Part shown: piece by piece, positions 1-9,978 of the stretch | Layout: every line of letters starts with the position of its first letter | How positions within the stretch are numbered: position 1 is the stretch's first letter | Assembly (NCBI GenBank): GCA_030427805.1 | Contig: JAUICP010000001.1 | Coordinates: 248,001-312,000, forward strand | Direction of reading: 5' to 3' | Length of the DNA: 64,000 nt | Source of the DNA: Bdellovibrionia bacterium | GTDB lineage: Bacteria; Bdellovibrionota; Bdellovibrionia; Bdellovibrionales; JAGQZY01 | Translations under genes and position numbers: made by a program | The notes under the pieces: generated by a model | Database searches by the model: none | Told to the model about the DNA's origin: nothing | What the model saw: the letters and a program-made list of their open reading frames with translations, nothing else

Positions 1-585
1 AGTTGCCGTTGGTTTCGGTGTCGCCTTGGTCTCAGACTTTTCTTCAGGGGTTGGAGTAGGAGTTGCCTCACCTTTGGCGCCATCTTCTGGAGTGGGTTCA
101 GGTTGGTTTCCTGAAATGGCCTTGAGATTAGTAGGCACTTCTTTAATTATTTGCTCTTCTTCGTATGAGTCCATTTTCTTTTTAATAAAAAAGATGGCTA
201 AGAAAAGGACAAGTACCACCATGCCAATAACGCCAAAACGAAAAAGGGCAGAATTGTTTTCGAGTTTTACAAGATTGAGAGAGTCGGCGTCGACCTGTTC
301 AACTTGTGCACCTTCCTCGTCAGCTTCTTTGATAATTGTTTGTGGTTTTGTCGTTCCCACCTCTTCGTAAAAGAGCTCCATGATGGCGTCGACATCTAAC
401 TCTAAATAAGAGGCATAGCTTTGAACAAATCCGCGTAAAAACGTTTTCGGTGGGAGCTTCTCTTCATCGGCTTCTTCAATGGCCATGAGAATACGTGTGT
501 TGATTTTGGTCGCCAAAGCGATCTCACCCAGTGAAATGCCTTTTTCTTCGCGCGCTTTTTTGAGTGCTTCTCCAACGGACTTCAT
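1..585 (-). CDS. rodZ: RodZ-like cytoskeletal/HTH membrane protein (C-terminus cut off)
   Basis: The N-terminus is a RodZ-type helix-turn-helix domain (MKSVGEALKKAREEKG, residues 1 to about 75, with the family-typical KTFLRGFVQSYA segment). It is followed by an acidic linker, one membrane span near residues 104-124 (FGVIGMVVLVLFLAIFFIKKK) and a Pro/Thr/Glu-rich periplasmic linker that runs off the window at base 1, so the C-terminal domain is not visible. RodZ links MreB filaments to the cell-wall elongation machinery. The ATG at 585 has a weak AAGG site and lies 2 bp after the stop of the TPR lipoprotein, so the two are co-transcribed, as pilF-rodZ are in many proteobacteria. Confidence 0.85.
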   Translation of the reverse strand, partial: MKSVGEALKKAREEKGISLGEIALATKINTRILMAIEEADEEKLPPKTFLRGFVQSYASYLELDVDAIMELFYEEVGTTKPQTIIKEADEEGAQVEQVDADSLNLVKLENNSALFRFGVIGMVVLVLFLAIFFIKKKMDSYEEEQIIKEVPTNLKAISGNQPEPTPEDGAKGEATPTPTPEEKSETKATPKPTAT

Positions 586-587
586 TC

Positions 588-1343
588 TTACCTTATTATT
601 TTTATCATGGACCGAGCCTCGTTTGCTTGGTCACTGTAGGGATAAAGTTCTATCAATTCCTCAAATCGAGCCAGAGCTTGAGACTTCTGACCCATTTTAT
701 AATAATTTAACCCACTGTAAAAATGAGCATCGGGAAACTTTACAGTTTTACACAAACCAATTGCTCTCTCGAAGGCATCGCGAGCTGACGAAAATTTATT
801 GAGTTCGTGTAGAGTCCTGCCGTAGTAAGTATAAGCGAAGCAGTTCTCTCTGTTGATTTTAATAGATTCAAATAGGTGTTTTCTGGCTTTTTCGTAGAGT
901 CCCTTTTTGAAAAATGCCAACCCAAGATTACCGAGAACTTTATCGGGATCGGGGTATGTTAAATCGTTTTTTACAATTGTTAGTTCTTTGATCGCGTCAT
1001 CGTATTGCCCAACATCGACAAGAATTCGCCCCAGATTATTTCGGCCCTCGCTAAAATCGGGATCAAGCTCTATGGACCTGCGAATATGAAATAGTGCTTT
1101 ATCGAGCTTCTGTCTCATGTAGTAAGCTAAGCCTAAATTATTTTGTACAAATTTATTATTTGGGTCCAAGTCTTGGGCCACCAAAAGTTCTTTAATGGCT
1201 CGTGGACTGTCGCCTTTAGTTAGGTAACTAGAACCAAGGCGTAAATAAAGGTCGGCTTTTTCTGGATCCCGTGACGAAGTCAGAGCGCAAGAAACTAAAA
1301 CTATACTGAGTAATGAAATGCTGAAAAAGCGGAGTCTTCGCAT
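588..1343 (-). CDS. TPR lipoprotein, PilF/PilW-like
   Basis: 251 residues. A type II signal peptide ends in the lipobox LVSC (Cys19), followed by about six tetratricopeptide repeats from residue 30 to 245 (pattern such as NNLGLAYYMRQKLDKALFHI). PilF/PilW family proteins are outer-membrane lipoproteins that help assemble the type IV pilus secretin. The assignment rests on the lipobox-TPR architecture and on the position just before rodZ, the order seen in many proteobacteria; a generic TPR lipoprotein is the alternative. No strong ribosome-binding site precedes the ATG at 1343. Confidence 0.75.
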   Translation of the reverse strand: MRRLRFFSISLLSIVLVSCALTSSRDPEKADLYLRLGSSYLTKGDSPRAIKELLVAQDLDPNNKFVQNNLGLAYYMRQKLDKALFHIRRSIELDPDFSEGRNNLGRILVDVGQYDDAIKELTIVKNDLTYPDPDKVLGNLGLAFFKKGLYEKARKHLFESIKINRENCFAYTYYGRTLHELNKFSSARDAFERAIGLCKTVKFPDAHFYSGLNYYKMGQKSQALARFEELIELYPYSDQANEARSMIKIIR

Positions 1344-1388
1344 GGAAAAAGGCTAGCAGATATTTGAAATCAGTGCAAAATAGACGAG

Positions 1389-1416
1389 AATCCAGACCGG
1401 AAATGCAGCATGTCAA
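1389..1416 (-). promoter_or_regulatory. possible promoter for the TPR lipoprotein-rodZ pair
   Basis: On the minus strand a perfect -35 TTGACA (1416-1411) is followed after 16 bp by TGGATT (1394-1389), a poor -10 box. It is the only promoter-like pair in the 84 bp between the methyltransferase and the lipoprotein. The weak -10 keeps confidence low. Confidence 0.3.
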
Positions 1417-1427
1417 TCACTCTCAAT

Positions 1428-2549
1428 TTAAGTAGTTTTGAGTTTGAGGGAGCAAAATACCTCAAGGTGCCCAGTTTGGGGAAACATATCAAAAGCGGAG
1501 ATTTCCTGGAGATCATATTGGTCTTTTAAAAGCTTAAGATCCCGGGCGAGAGTCGCTGGGTGACAAGATATGTAGTAGAGACATTGGGGGCGAATGGCCA
1601 TTACGGAATCGACGACGGTTTGACTGAGTCCATCTCTTGGTGGATCGACCAACATGTGCTTTACACGGTCCCCGGGGTGCACCTCATTGATATCTTCGGC
1701 AGAACCCTTCATCACTTTGAAACCATTAAAAGGGTTCAGCTTTTCACGGGCCCGTTCGACATTCTTCTGGTTTAACTCAATCGAATATCCATGAAACGAA
1801 AATCGCTCTAGAAGTGGTAAAGTAAAGTTGGCGTCTCCGGAATAGAGTTCAACGAATATTCCCTCACTATCGCCGTGTTCAGATTCGTTGAACTCAATTG
1901 ATTGGATTAATCGCTTGATAAGAATTTCATTGAGCTCAGGATTAACCTGAATAAAACTTCCTTCAGAGCCCCCGTAATCCGTAGGGGATACGTGGGTATT
2001 CTGGCCATCGAAGTAAATTTCGAAGCGTTTAAAATGGCTTTCTAACTGGGTGAGAGTTTTATTGATTTCTTCTCTAGCAATTAGACAATTTTCGATGGGA
2101 GTAAAACTCTTCCGACCTTTTTCGAAATAACCAAAGCGGCCTTGTCGTTGATTGAGTTGAATTCGATTTCGATAGTGAAATTCTTTTGGTGAACCAATGA
2201 TTTCAATTTCTGGCAACTCTAATTTCAATTGTCGACCGAGTAAGCTTTCGAGGGCCTGTTTCTTAAATTCAAGTTGTGATGGATATTGAATGTGTTGTAA
2301 GTCGCAGCCTCCGCAATTGCCGAAATGCTTGCAGGGTGGTTCCTGGCGATGGGGACTTTCTTCTAAAACCTCTAGAATGCGAGCTTCGGCAAAAGACTTT
2401 TTCTTTTTAGTGAATTCGATGCTGACAAGATCACCCGGGCAGGCAAGGGGTACAAAAACAACAAGGCCTTCGTGGTTTCCGATTCCGGAGCCGCCGAAGG
2501 CCAAGCGATCAATTTTTATAATGGCGCGTTCGCCGCGAATTTCTGTCAA
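1428..2549 (-). CDS. TrmA/RlmD-family RNA uracil-5 methyltransferase
   Basis: 373 residues. An N-terminal TRAM domain (about 1-58) is followed by the Fe-S cysteines CKHFGNCGGC (C-x5-C-x2-C) with a fourth Cys in ENCLIAREE. The C-terminal SAM-dependent methyltransferase has LYSGDANFT (motif I), DPPRDGL and the nucleophile motif YISCHPATLARDL. TRAM plus the 4Fe-4S site fits the RlmD/RlmCD group that makes m5U in 23S rRNA rather than TrmA itself; the exact target base cannot be read from sequence. It starts with TTG only 3 bp after ndk, so it belongs to the same operon. Confidence 0.88.
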   Translation of the reverse strand: MTEIRGERAIIKIDRLAFGGSGIGNHEGLVVFVPLACPGDLVSIEFTKKKKSFAEARILEVLEESPHRQEPPCKHFGNCGGCDLQHIQYPSQLEFKKQALESLLGRQLKLELPEIEIIGSPKEFHYRNRIQLNQRQGRFGYFEKGRKSFTPIENCLIAREEINKTLTQLESHFKRFEIYFDGQNTHVSPTDYGGSEGSFIQVNPELNEILIKRLIQSIEFNESEHGDSEGIFVELYSGDANFTLPLLERFSFHGYSIELNQKNVERAREKLNPFNGFKVMKGSAEDINEVHPGDRVKHMLVDPPRDGLSQTVVDSVMAIRPQCLYYISCHPATLARDLKLLKDQYDLQEISAFDMFPQTGHLEVFCSLKLKTT

Positions 2550-2552
2550 TTG

Positions 2553-2978
2553 TTACTGATTAACAAATTCAGACTTTTCAAAGAAAAGTCCAAGTTCACG
2601 TTCAGCACTAGCTGGACTATCAGAACCGTGAACAGCATTTTCACCAACACTATCACCGAAAAGCTTGCGGATCGTTCCGTCAGCGGCTTCTGCTGGGTTA
2701 GTGGCTCCCATGATTTCTCTGTTCTTTGTAATCGCATTGTCACCAGACAAAGCCATAAGCATTACAGGACCAGAAGTCATGAAATCAACGAGCTCACCAA
2801 AGAAAGGACGCTCTTTGTGTTCAGCGTAGAATTCTTCACACTTTGGACGTGTGAGAACAGTCAATTTTGCAGCAGCAATTTTCAGTCCGTTTTCTTCGAA
2901 CTTACCGATAATTGGACCAATAGCGTTTTTCTTTACTGCGTTTGGTTTAATAATACTAAAAGTCATTTCTTGAGCCAT
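2553..2978 (-). CDS. ndk: nucleoside diphosphate kinase
   Basis: Transfers the gamma phosphate between nucleoside triphosphates and diphosphates. The start is taken at the ATG at 2978 ([15 protein letters not shown]), which has a perfect GGAGG 7 bases upstream; a GTG four codons earlier would overlap that site. 141 residues is normal for the family. The phosphohistidine lies in [15 protein letters not shown]. It is the fourth gene of the mdh-sucC-sucD-ndk operon: next to succinyl-CoA synthetase it can redistribute the NTP formed there. Confidence 0.96.
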   Translation of the reverse strand: MAQEMTFSIIKPNAVKKNAIGPIIGKFEENGLKIAAAKLTVLTRPKCEEFYAEHKERPFFGELVDFMTSGPVMLMALSGDNAITKNREIMGATNPAEAADGTIRKLFGDSVGENAVHGSDSPASAERELGLFFEKSEFVNQ

Positions 2979-2995
2979 TTTTTCCTCCACTCAAA

Positions 2996-3862
2996 CTATA
3001 AGGATTGTTTTAAAACCACACCCATGTCACCAGGACTTCGAGCAATCTTACAACCTGCTGATTCAAGGGCTTCAAATTTACTTTCGGCAGTACCTTTTCC
3101 TCCGGTGACAATGGCGCCTGCATGTCCCATGCGCTTACCTTTGGGAGCACTAGCTCCGGCAATAAATGCAGCAACGGGCTTTTTAAATTCTCTTTTAATA
3201 TATTCGGCCGCCTCTTCCTCAGCAGACCCACCGATTTCACCAATGAGGATAACTCCATCAGTTTCTGAATCGGCGTTAAATAATTCTAAAATATCAATGA
3301 AGTTCGTGCCGTTCACAGGATCTCCACCAATACCGACACAAGTTGATTGGCCAAGGCCAACATCAGTGAGTTGTTTAACGGCTTCATAGGTGAGAGTTCC
3401 AGACTTTGAAACAACACCAATTCGACCTTTTTTGTGAATGTGACCAGGCATAATACCGATCTTACATTCATCGGGTGTGATCACTCCCGGACAGTTAGGG
3501 CCCACCAAACGCGTCTTCTTGCCGTTCATAAAGGCTTTTACTTTAACCATATCTTCGATGGGAATGCCTTCAGTAATGCAAATGGCAAGGTCCAATTCGG
3601 CGTCAACAGCCTCCATTATAGCATCAGCTGCAAATGGAGGTGGAACATAAATCACCGAAGCATTACAGCCCGTTTTTTCTTTGGCTTCATGAACTGAATC
3701 AAAAACGGGAAGGTCTAAGTGAGAACTTCCACCTTTTCCGGGAGTCACGCCGCCAACCATTTTTGTACCGTAGGCAATAGCTTGCTCAGAATGAAATGTC
3801 CCCTGAGAGCCCGTGATACCCTGACAAATAACTTTGGTTTCTTTATTAATCAAAATAGACAC
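2996..3862 (-). CDS. sucD: succinyl-CoA synthetase alpha subunit
   Basis: 288 residues, full length. An N-terminal CoA-binding fold ([19 protein letters not shown], residues 16-34) is followed by the phosphohistidine motif [12 protein letters not shown] near residue 247. Together with the beta subunit immediately upstream (2 bp gap) it makes succinate, CoA and ATP/GTP from succinyl-CoA in the TCA cycle. The tight spacing to sucC suggests translational coupling. Confidence 0.97.
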   Translation of the reverse strand: MSILINKETKVICQGITGSQGTFHSEQAIAYGTKMVGGVTPGKGGSSHLDLPVFDSVHEAKEKTGCNASVIYVPPPFAADAIMEAVDAELDLAICITEGIPIEDMVKVKAFMNGKKTRLVGPNCPGVITPDECKIGIMPGHIHKKGRIGVVSKSGTLTYEAVKQLTDVGLGQSTCVGIGGDPVNGTNFIDILELFNADSETDGVILIGEIGGSAEEEAAEYIKREFKKPVAAFIAGASAPKGKRMGHAGAIVTGGKGTAESKFEALESAGCKIARSPGDMGVVLKQSL

Positions 3863-3864
3863 GA

Positions 3865-5031
3865 TTAAGCTCCCTTCGTTGCATCGACGACTTTTTTAGC
3901 CGCATCGTTGAGATCGCCTGCTGAAATAATATTGAGATCGCTTTCATCAAGAATCTTTTTGCCAAGTTCTACGTTGGTTCCCTCAAGTCGAACCACCAAG
4001 GGCACGCTTAGACCAACCTCTTTGGCCGCCGCGATAACACCTTCAGCAATAATGTCACATCTCATGATTCCACCAAAAATATTAACTAAGATGGCTTTTA
4101 CGTTGGGATCCTTAAGGATGATCTTAAAGGCAGCTGTGACTTTCTCTTTGTTAGCACCACCACCGACATCTAAGAAGTTTGCTGGGCTTGATCCATTCAT
4201 TTTAATGATGTCGAGAGTTGCCATTGCTAATCCCGCACCATTAACCAAGCATCCAATATTTCCATCGAGCTTAATAAAGGCGAGATCAAATTTGCTGGCT
4301 TCAATTTCGGTGGGATCTTCTTCTGAAAGATCGCGGTATTCCATAATTTCTGGATGACGATAAAGGGCGTTAGAATCAAATCCCATTTTAGCATCGAGAG
4401 CGATGACATCGCCTTCTTTAGTAACGACGAGGGGGTTGATTTCAACAAGGGCACAATCTTTGTCATCGTAAATCTTATAAAGTTTTTCAAAAAAGCTTGC
4501 TGCTTTAACAGCTACTTTGCCTTTCATTCCCAATTTGAAAGCCAGTTGTCTAGCTTGAAAGGGAATGATCCCCGTATTGGGATCGACATCGAGATAGTGA
4601 ATAAGCTCAGGAGTTTTTTCGGCCACTTCCTCAATATCCATTCCACCTTCGCTTGAGGCCATAATCATTACACGGCCTTTAGCGCGATCGAGTAGAGCTG
4701 AGACATAATATTCTTTTTCAATATTACAACCAGACTCAATATAAACGAGATTGACCTTTTTGCCCTCTGGTCCCGTTTGGGGAGTGACGAGATCCATACC
4801 GATAATGTTTGAAGCGTGTTCTTTTACTTCGTCCAAAGACTTAGCGAGTTTAACACCGCCCCCTTTACCGCGACCACCAGCGTGAATTTGTGCTTTTACA
4901 ACCCAAATATCTCCGCCGATGGATTTGGCGGCGGCGACAGCTTCATCAGCTGTCGTTGCCGTTTTACCGGGAAGGATCTTTAATCCGTAACTTCTGAAAA
5001 TTTCTTTAGCTTGATACTCGTGAATGTTCAT
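3865..5031 (-). CDS. sucC: succinyl-CoA synthetase beta subunit
   Basis: 388 residues, the usual length. An N-terminal ATP-grasp domain carries [16 protein letters not shown] (about residue 46), and the C-terminal ligase-CoA domain carries [12 protein letters not shown] and [11 protein letters not shown]. It starts with ATG at 5031, 15 bp after the mdh stop, with AAGG just upstream. Partner of sucD. Confidence 0.97.
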   Translation of the reverse strand: MNIHEYQAKEIFRSYGLKILPGKTATTADEAVAAAKSIGGDIWVVKAQIHAGGRGKGGGVKLAKSLDEVKEHASNIIGMDLVTPQTGPEGKKVNLVYIESGCNIEKEYYVSALLDRAKGRVMIMASSEGGMDIEEVAEKTPELIHYLDVDPNTGIIPFQARQLAFKLGMKGKVAVKAASFFEKLYKIYDDKDCALVEINPLVVTKEGDVIALDAKMGFDSNALYRHPEIMEYRDLSEEDPTEIEASKFDLAFIKLDGNIGCLVNGAGLAMATLDIIKMNGSSPANFLDVGGGANKEKVTAAFKIILKDPNVKAILVNIFGGIMRCDIIAEGVIAAAKEVGLSVPLVVRLEGTNVELGKKILDESDLNIISAGDLNDAAKKVVDATKGA

Positions 5032-5046
5032 CCTTGAGCCTCTTTC

Positions 5047-5991
5047 TTAGTAGTCAATTTTTTCTAGTGCGGCTGTTAATTCCTTTACAGCATTAACTGA
5101 GTTTTCGAGCATTCCTTTTTCTTCGTTGGTCAATTCAATTTCGATGACCTTTTCCAATCCCTTGCCACTGAGTTTACAGAGAACCCCGAGGAACATATCG
5201 TTCACACCGTACTCGCCAGTGAGGTAAGCAGCGCATGGAAGAATTCGATTTTGATCTTTAAGAATTCCCTCTGCCATTTCTACGGCTGATAAACTAGGAG
5301 CGTAGTAAGCGGAACCCGTTTTCAAAAGGCCAACGATCTCTGCGCCACCTTTGCGAGTTCTATCAACTAGGGCGTCGATTCTATCTTTAGACATCATTTC
5401 GGTTAAAGGAACTCCACCGACTGATACGTATCGTGGAAGGGGAACCATTGTGTCGCCATGACCACCGAGAACAAAGGCGTGAATGTCTTTAACAGAAACA
5501 TTGAGCTCTTCAGCAATAAACGAGCGGAATCGAGCAGAGTCGAGAACCCCTGCCATACCGATGACTCGCTCTTTAGGGAAGCCAAGCGTGTCTTTGGCTA
5601 CTTTGCACATGGCATCCAAAGGATTTGAAACCACAATAACAATTGAGTTCGGAGAAAATTCGCGAACGCCCTCACAAACGCTTTTCATAATTTTTGCGTT
5701 TGAAGCGAGAAGATCATCGCGACTCATTCCAGGCTTGCGCGGAAGACCGGCGGTTATAATTACGATATCCGACCCAGCAGTGTCCTTGTAATCTGCCGTT
5801 CCCGTAATTCTTGAATCAAAACCATCAACTGGTGATGCTTCAAAAAGGTCTAAGGCTTTTCCTTGTGCAGCTCCTTCATTAATATCGACGAGTACGACAT
5901 CGCCGAGCTCTTTTAAGGCAGCCCAATGTGCTGCTGTAGAACCCACAAAACCTGCTCCAACAACCGTAATTTTTTTTCTCTTATGAGACAT
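5047..5991 (-). CDS. mdh: malate dehydrogenase (LDH-like class)
   Basis: 314 residues when started at [12 protein letters not shown] (5991), which has GAGGAG upstream; an in-frame start further out (6042) would add 17 residues that the family lacks. NAD-binding glycine motif [13 protein letters not shown], substrate loop [14 protein letters not shown] (Arg at the position that separates malate from lactate dehydrogenases) and catalytic His in [10 protein letters not shown]. Oxidises malate to oxaloacetate. First gene of the TCA operon. Confidence 0.95.
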   Translation of the reverse strand: MSHKRKKITVVGAGFVGSTAAHWAALKELGDVVLVDINEGAAQGKALDLFEASPVDGFDSRITGTADYKDTAGSDIVIITAGLPRKPGMSRDDLLASNAKIMKSVCEGVREFSPNSIVIVVSNPLDAMCKVAKDTLGFPKERVIGMAGVLDSARFRSFIAEELNVSVKDIHAFVLGGHGDTMVPLPRYVSVGGVPLTEMMSKDRIDALVDRTRKGGAEIVGLLKTGSAYYAPSLSAVEMAEGILKDQNRILPCAAYLTGEYGVNDMFLGVLCKLSGKGLEKVIEIELTNEEKGMLENSVNAVKELTAALEKIDY

Positions 5992-6200
5992 GAATTGCTC
6001 CTCAAATAGTTTTGAAAATTGATTTAGCGCAACATAAATCAAATCTATCTATATAATGTGATGTAAACTTCTCATTGATAGAACAGGTCCGCTTTAAGAT
6101 CAACGAATCCTTTAGCATTTGCCCTTTTGTCGGTAATTCTTGTCACTTCGTAACATTTGGCACCACGCAGAATGTACATCACTTAGAAGAGGGAGTTTGT

Positions 6201-7133
6201 TTAGAGGCTTTGTTCGATGAGATTAAGCATCCCATTGATTAAAAAGACATCGGTTCCGGTGCTAGGAAAGCCCTGAGTTTCGGGATCAAGAGCGCTTTCC
6301 TTGCAGTTTTTCCCGAATTCATCGCAATAGTTATAGCGATCACAAGAGTTTTTACTGTCCCGATAGGTTGAAGTGTTGGGTTCTCCTGCGATGAGTACGC
6401 CAACGACCTCATTATGTGCATTAAAAACGGGGGATCCGCTATTTCCAGAAAAGGCATCGAGGTTTGTGATGGCGATTGGTTCGTCGATGGATAGGTCCAT
6501 GACTCTGCCTTGATCAGTGATCTTCATGGGCATCCCCATCGGAAAGCCAATGAGACTCAATCGGTCTCGTTTGCGAAGGTTTCGTTTAGAAAGTTTCAAA
6601 GGTTTTCGGCTCTCAACAGGTCTATCAAGGCGAATTAAAGCAAAATCGCGGCCGGGAGTGTCTTCTTCGGCAACGGCGTAAATAATCTCTTTGCATTTAT
6701 AGACTTTATTTTTGTCGACCTCCTGGAGTTCCCCTTCTTTCATCTCTGAAGAAAAGTAATCAAAGTACCAGGTGTAGGCTTCGCAATAGTCCTCGGTCAT
6801 ATTTCTAACTTCGCCATGATTAACGGCACAGTGACCCGCAGTTACGAGGAGGTCCTTTCCAACAAGAAATCCAGTACAGGCATAGGGAATGCTTGTCTGT
6901 TGGGAAAATGCTTCGTCCTTGCACATAAAATCGGAGAGTCTATCTACTTCTAAGGTTAGAATCTCTGAAGCCTTATCTTCCCAAAGGCTATTGATGACTC
7001 CAACGGCAACAGCTTGGGAGAGCTGTCTGTGGGGGCCCCTGGGGCGGAGTTCTCTCCGGTTGTCCCTGCCGAAGATGTCAGCGAAACTCGTAATTGATAT
7101 TAATAATATGATGAGGCTAGAGAAGTACGTCAC
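6201..7133 (-). CDS. exported trypsin-like/V8-like serine protease
   Basis: 310 residues. A signal peptide (MTYFSSLIILLISITSFA) is followed by a chymotrypsin-fold protease with all three catalytic parts visible: His in VTAGHC, Asp in GRDFALIRL and Ser in SGNSGSP. Cysteines occur both near the catalytic His and in a Cys-rich C-terminal insert (NSCDRYNYCDEFGKNCK), which suggests disulfides outside the cytoplasm. Substrate unknown; an extracellular or periplasmic protease fits. Stands alone, with 157 bp to mdh and 80 bp to the lipoprotein. Confidence 0.85.
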   Translation of the reverse strand: MTYFSSLIILLISITSFADIFGRDNRRELRPRGPHRQLSQAVAVGVINSLWEDKASEILTLEVDRLSDFMCKDEAFSQQTSIPYACTGFLVGKDLLVTAGHCAVNHGEVRNMTEDYCEAYTWYFDYFSSEMKEGELQEVDKNKVYKCKEIIYAVAEEDTPGRDFALIRLDRPVESRKPLKLSKRNLRKRDRLSLIGFPMGMPMKITDQGRVMDLSIDEPIAITNLDAFSGNSGSPVFNAHNEVVGVLIAGEPNTSTYRDSKNSCDRYNYCDEFGKNCKESALDPETQGFPSTGTDVFLINGMLNLIEQSL

Positions 7134-7213
7134 AGCACAGGGATAGCACGGTTTACGCTTAATCTTTAAACCTGCTTACCAACACAGAGTGTTACTTGAA
7201 AAACATACAAAAA

Positions 7214-8326
7214 CTATAAGCACTGTTCATCACAAAGTTTAGAAGTTTTTCTGGGGATAAGTCCAAAATCTGTAACCTCGTATATATCAGAGCAACCTAT
7301 GGTTTCAGCGATGAGAAAGTTTCTGTTCTTGTAGCTAAATAAGCCTCGGACGGCATTTATGGGGTTAAAGTTGGTTCCGAAGAGCTGCGGATATTTATTG
7401 ACCATTTCAAGCAAGCGAACATCGGGCTTGTTACCCGAGATACTTTCAATGCTCGACTCTGCAATATAATCTCCTGCCACTGGCCCTTTAAATTTGATTC
7501 GCAATTGAGGGGGGGTAAATTGACAGCCGCCGGGAGGACTATGAAAATGCAAATCAATTTTTGTAATTGTTGCTTTGGAGTCTTTAATACCCTCTTGGCC
7601 AATGAACTTAAGGCGACCCAGTTTACAGTTGTTAATAATTTTATCTTTATACGACATGAGACTTAAAAAAGAAGATTCTTTTGGCAGTTCTTTTTGCTTT
7701 TCAATGAGTTGATCAATAAGAGAATTCCCAAGACAAGATACTTCATCTTTTTGCAGAATAATTTCAAAGCTATTGGTCTGCTTGAGATTTCTCTCGACTA
7801 CAAAAATTTCTGGTAGCCCAATATCGGGGAGCTTTGCCCTTTCAGATTCAATTTTCTTTTGTAGTGCTAATTTCGCCTTAGCTGAGAGCGTCGGAGAGAA
7901 TAGAAGAGAGCGGAAGCTAAGAGACTTCCCTTCCTCGATGAGTTTGAGAAATCCATTTTTGTAATCTTTTTTCTCATTATTGGCGTCACATAGGCCGAGT
8001 TTTCCTCCCCAAAAGGATTGCTGACAGACCTTTTCACAGGTTCGATCTGGTTTAAGGGCCGGTCCTTTGTCTAAGTTGAAGCCGATGAATTCCTGACATT
8101 TGGCGGGATCACTAAGACAGGCTTCGTATTTCGAGTCGAATTCGCTACAGGCCTCTTTGTAGTAAGGGCAACTTGCAAAGCACTCCTTAAAGATTTTTTT
8201 TCGGAGTTCTTTTTTGTTTTCTTCTCCCTGACTGAGTGGATTCATAATGTTTGGTTTTTGCTCTTTCTTTTTCGTGCAAGCACTAACAAAGAAACTGAGA
8301 AGACAGAGTAAGAAGATAAGTTTCAT
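7214..8326 (-). CDS. Cys-rich lipoprotein of unknown function
   Basis: 370 residues. MKLIFLLCLLSFFVSAC is a clear lipoprotein signal with the acylated Cys at 17. The first 120 residues of the mature part hold about nine cysteines (CFASCPYYKEAC, CLSDPAKC, CEKVCQQ, LGLCD), and further pairs occur later, including SKLCDEQC at the C-terminus. Such spacing suggests a disulfide-stabilised outer-membrane-attached protein. No family was recognised. Confidence 0.7.
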   Translation of the reverse strand: MKLIFLLCLLSFFVSACTKKKEQKPNIMNPLSQGEENKKELRKKIFKECFASCPYYKEACSEFDSKYEACLSDPAKCQEFIGFNLDKGPALKPDRTCEKVCQQSFWGGKLGLCDANNEKKDYKNGFLKLIEEGKSLSFRSLLFSPTLSAKAKLALQKKIESERAKLPDIGLPEIFVVERNLKQTNSFEIILQKDEVSCLGNSLIDQLIEKQKELPKESSFLSLMSYKDKIINNCKLGRLKFIGQEGIKDSKATITKIDLHFHSPPGGCQFTPPQLRIKFKGPVAGDYIAESSIESISGNKPDVRLLEMVNKYPQLFGTNFNPINAVRGLFSYKNRNFLIAETIGCSDIYEVTDFGLIPRKTSKLCDEQCL

Positions 8327-8467
8327 GGGTATTCCCTCAACTTTTCCAAGACTTAGATCAAGTCATTAGTTCATGTGGATCTTCAATAGCATTACTCGAA
8401 ATAGTGAGTGTGTTAAGGAGAAAATTTTGGTGTAATTACTGAGTGTTAGTGCAGTACGGGGAGTTTC

Positions 8468-9229
8468 TTGGAGACCTTAGATATTTCAGCAGAAAATTTA
8501 AAAATACAGTTCGGCAATGAACTCGTTCTTGATCACGTGAACCTGCAAATAGAGAAAGGGGAGCGGCTTGTGATAGTTGGCCCTAGTGGTCACGGTAAGT
8601 CGGTGCTTATAAAAGCCTTGGCAGGACTCTTGGAACCAACCGCAGGAAATGTTCGGGTCAAAGATCAGGACCTTTACAACACTGACATGGGGGCGAGGCA
8701 AGATTTAATGAAACGCATGGGCATGTTGTTTCAAAAAAATGCTTTGTTCGACTCTATGACGGTTCTCGAAAACGTGACCTTTCCTTTGAAACAAGTAACA
8801 GACTTTTCTGAAGAAGAAATTACAAAAAGAGCGAAGGGGTTTATTGAGGCTGTGGGACTTGATCATGCATTTGATCTCTTTCCTGATGAACTGTCTGGTG
8901 GAATGCAAAAGCGCTTAGGAATAGCTCGAGCCATGGCACTGAAACCAGAGATACTCTTTTATGATGATCCCACTGCCGGGCTCGACCCCATTACGAGTAG
9001 AAAAATCGTAGAACTGATTATAGATCTCAATATAGAAAACAGCGGAACAGTTGTTATGATCACCAATGATATGAATAGGGCCTTTCAAATAGCAGATAGA
9101 ATGGTCATGATTGTCGATCAAGAGCTCATCGTTACTGGCGATGAAATGCAAACTAAAGATCATTCTGACCCCAGAGTTAGACAATTTGTCATGGGTTTAC
9201 TAGAGGGACCTTTGAGGGTGGTCGAATGA
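8468..9229 (+). CDS. MCE/Mla-type ABC transporter ATPase 1 (degenerate catalytic residues)
   Basis: 253 residues, TTG start with GGGGAG upstream. MlaF-like ATPase: Walker A GPSGHGKS (about 38-45), signature LSGGMQKR. Two catalytic positions are altered: the Walker B reads FYDDPTAGLDP, with Asp instead of the catalytic Glu, and the H-loop reads MITNDM, with Asn instead of His. The signature is canonical. This is the pattern of the non-catalytic half of a heterodimeric ABC ATPase. It overlaps the second ATPase by 4 bp (ATGA). Confidence 0.9.
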   Translation: METLDISAENLKIQFGNELVLDHVNLQIEKGERLVIVGPSGHGKSVLIKALAGLLEPTAGNVRVKDQDLYNTDMGARQDLMKRMGMLFQKNALFDSMTVLENVTFPLKQVTDFSEEEITKRAKGFIEAVGLDHAFDLFPDELSGGMQKRLGIARAMALKPEILFYDDPTAGLDPITSRKIVELIIDLNIENSGTVVMITNDMNRAFQIADRMVMIVDQELIVTGDEMQTKDHSDPRVRQFVMGLLEGPLRVVE

Positions 9230-9978
9230 TTCGCTTCGAAAATATAAAGAAGAGTTTTGGAGATCGAACGATTCTTAAAGGAATAAGTTTCGAAATTAGA
9301 GAAGGAGAGATCGTATTTATTCTCGGTATGTCTGGAACGGGTAAGTCCGTGAGTCTAAAGAATATCGTGGGTCTATTAAAGCCGGATTCGGGAAAAATTT
9401 ATATCGATGGCGAGGAAATCTCCTCTTACACAGAGGAGCAAATGTTTCCGATTCGAAAGAAGTGCGGAATGGTTTTTCAACATCCCGCTCTTTTTGACTC
9501 CATGACAGTGTTTGAGAATATCGCATTTGGTTTGCGAAGACTCGAACAGCTCCCGGAAGAACAGGTTAAAGAACGGGTTCAAGAATGCTTACGTTTAGTA
9601 AATTTGGGTAATATCGGAGACAAACGCCCTGTTGAAATCAGTTATGGAATGCAAAAGCGAGTCAGTTTAGCGCGAACCTTGGCTTTGAATCCTCGCATAT
9701 TACTTTTTGATGAGCCAACCACGGGTTTAGATCCGGTGACCACAAATGCAATTAACGATTTAATTCAGGATCTCTCCCGAAGATTGAAGACGACTTCGTT
9801 AGTTGTCTCCCACGATATGCATTGCGCACTTGATATCGCCGACCGAATCATCGTACTTGATCAAGGTTACATATTAGAGGAAGGAACTCCCGAAGAGTTG
9901 ACGAAAAGCAGCGTTCCTCTGGTTAAGGATTTCTTAGAAGAAGCATTGGAGGCCAAATGGGGTCGTTCACTTATGTAA
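9226..9978 (+). CDS. MCE/Mla-type ABC transporter ATPase 2
   Basis: 250 residues, a paralogue of the gene before it. Walker A GMSGTGKS, Walker B LLFDEPTTGLDP and H-loop VVSHDM are intact, but the signature reads ISYGMQKR instead of LSGGQ. Its intact Walker motifs would face the intact signature of ATPase 1, while its poor signature would face the damaged Walker B of ATPase 1, giving one good and one degenerate ATP site per heterodimer (inference). Energises lipid movement through the downstream permeases. Confidence 0.9.
   Translation: MIRFENIKKSFGDRTILKGISFEIREGEIVFILGMSGTGKSVSLKNIVGLLKPDSGKIYIDGEEISSYTEEQMFPIRKKCGMVFQHPALFDSMTVFENIAFGLRRLEQLPEEQVKERVQECLRLVNLGNIGDKRPVEISYGMQKRVSLARTLALNPRILLFDEPTTGLDPVTTNAINDLIQDLSRRLKTTSLVVSHDMHCALDIADRIIVLDQGYILEEGTPEELTKSSVPLVKDFLEEALEAKWGRSLM

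Noticed and set aside
2472-3389. 305-codon plus-strand frame opposite ndk and sucD
   Set aside because: Antisense shadow of two strongly supported genes; no ribosome-binding site or recognisable protein pattern.
6165-6180. TTGGCACCACGC as a sigma-54 promoter
   Set aside because: The -12 GC is absent at the required distance.
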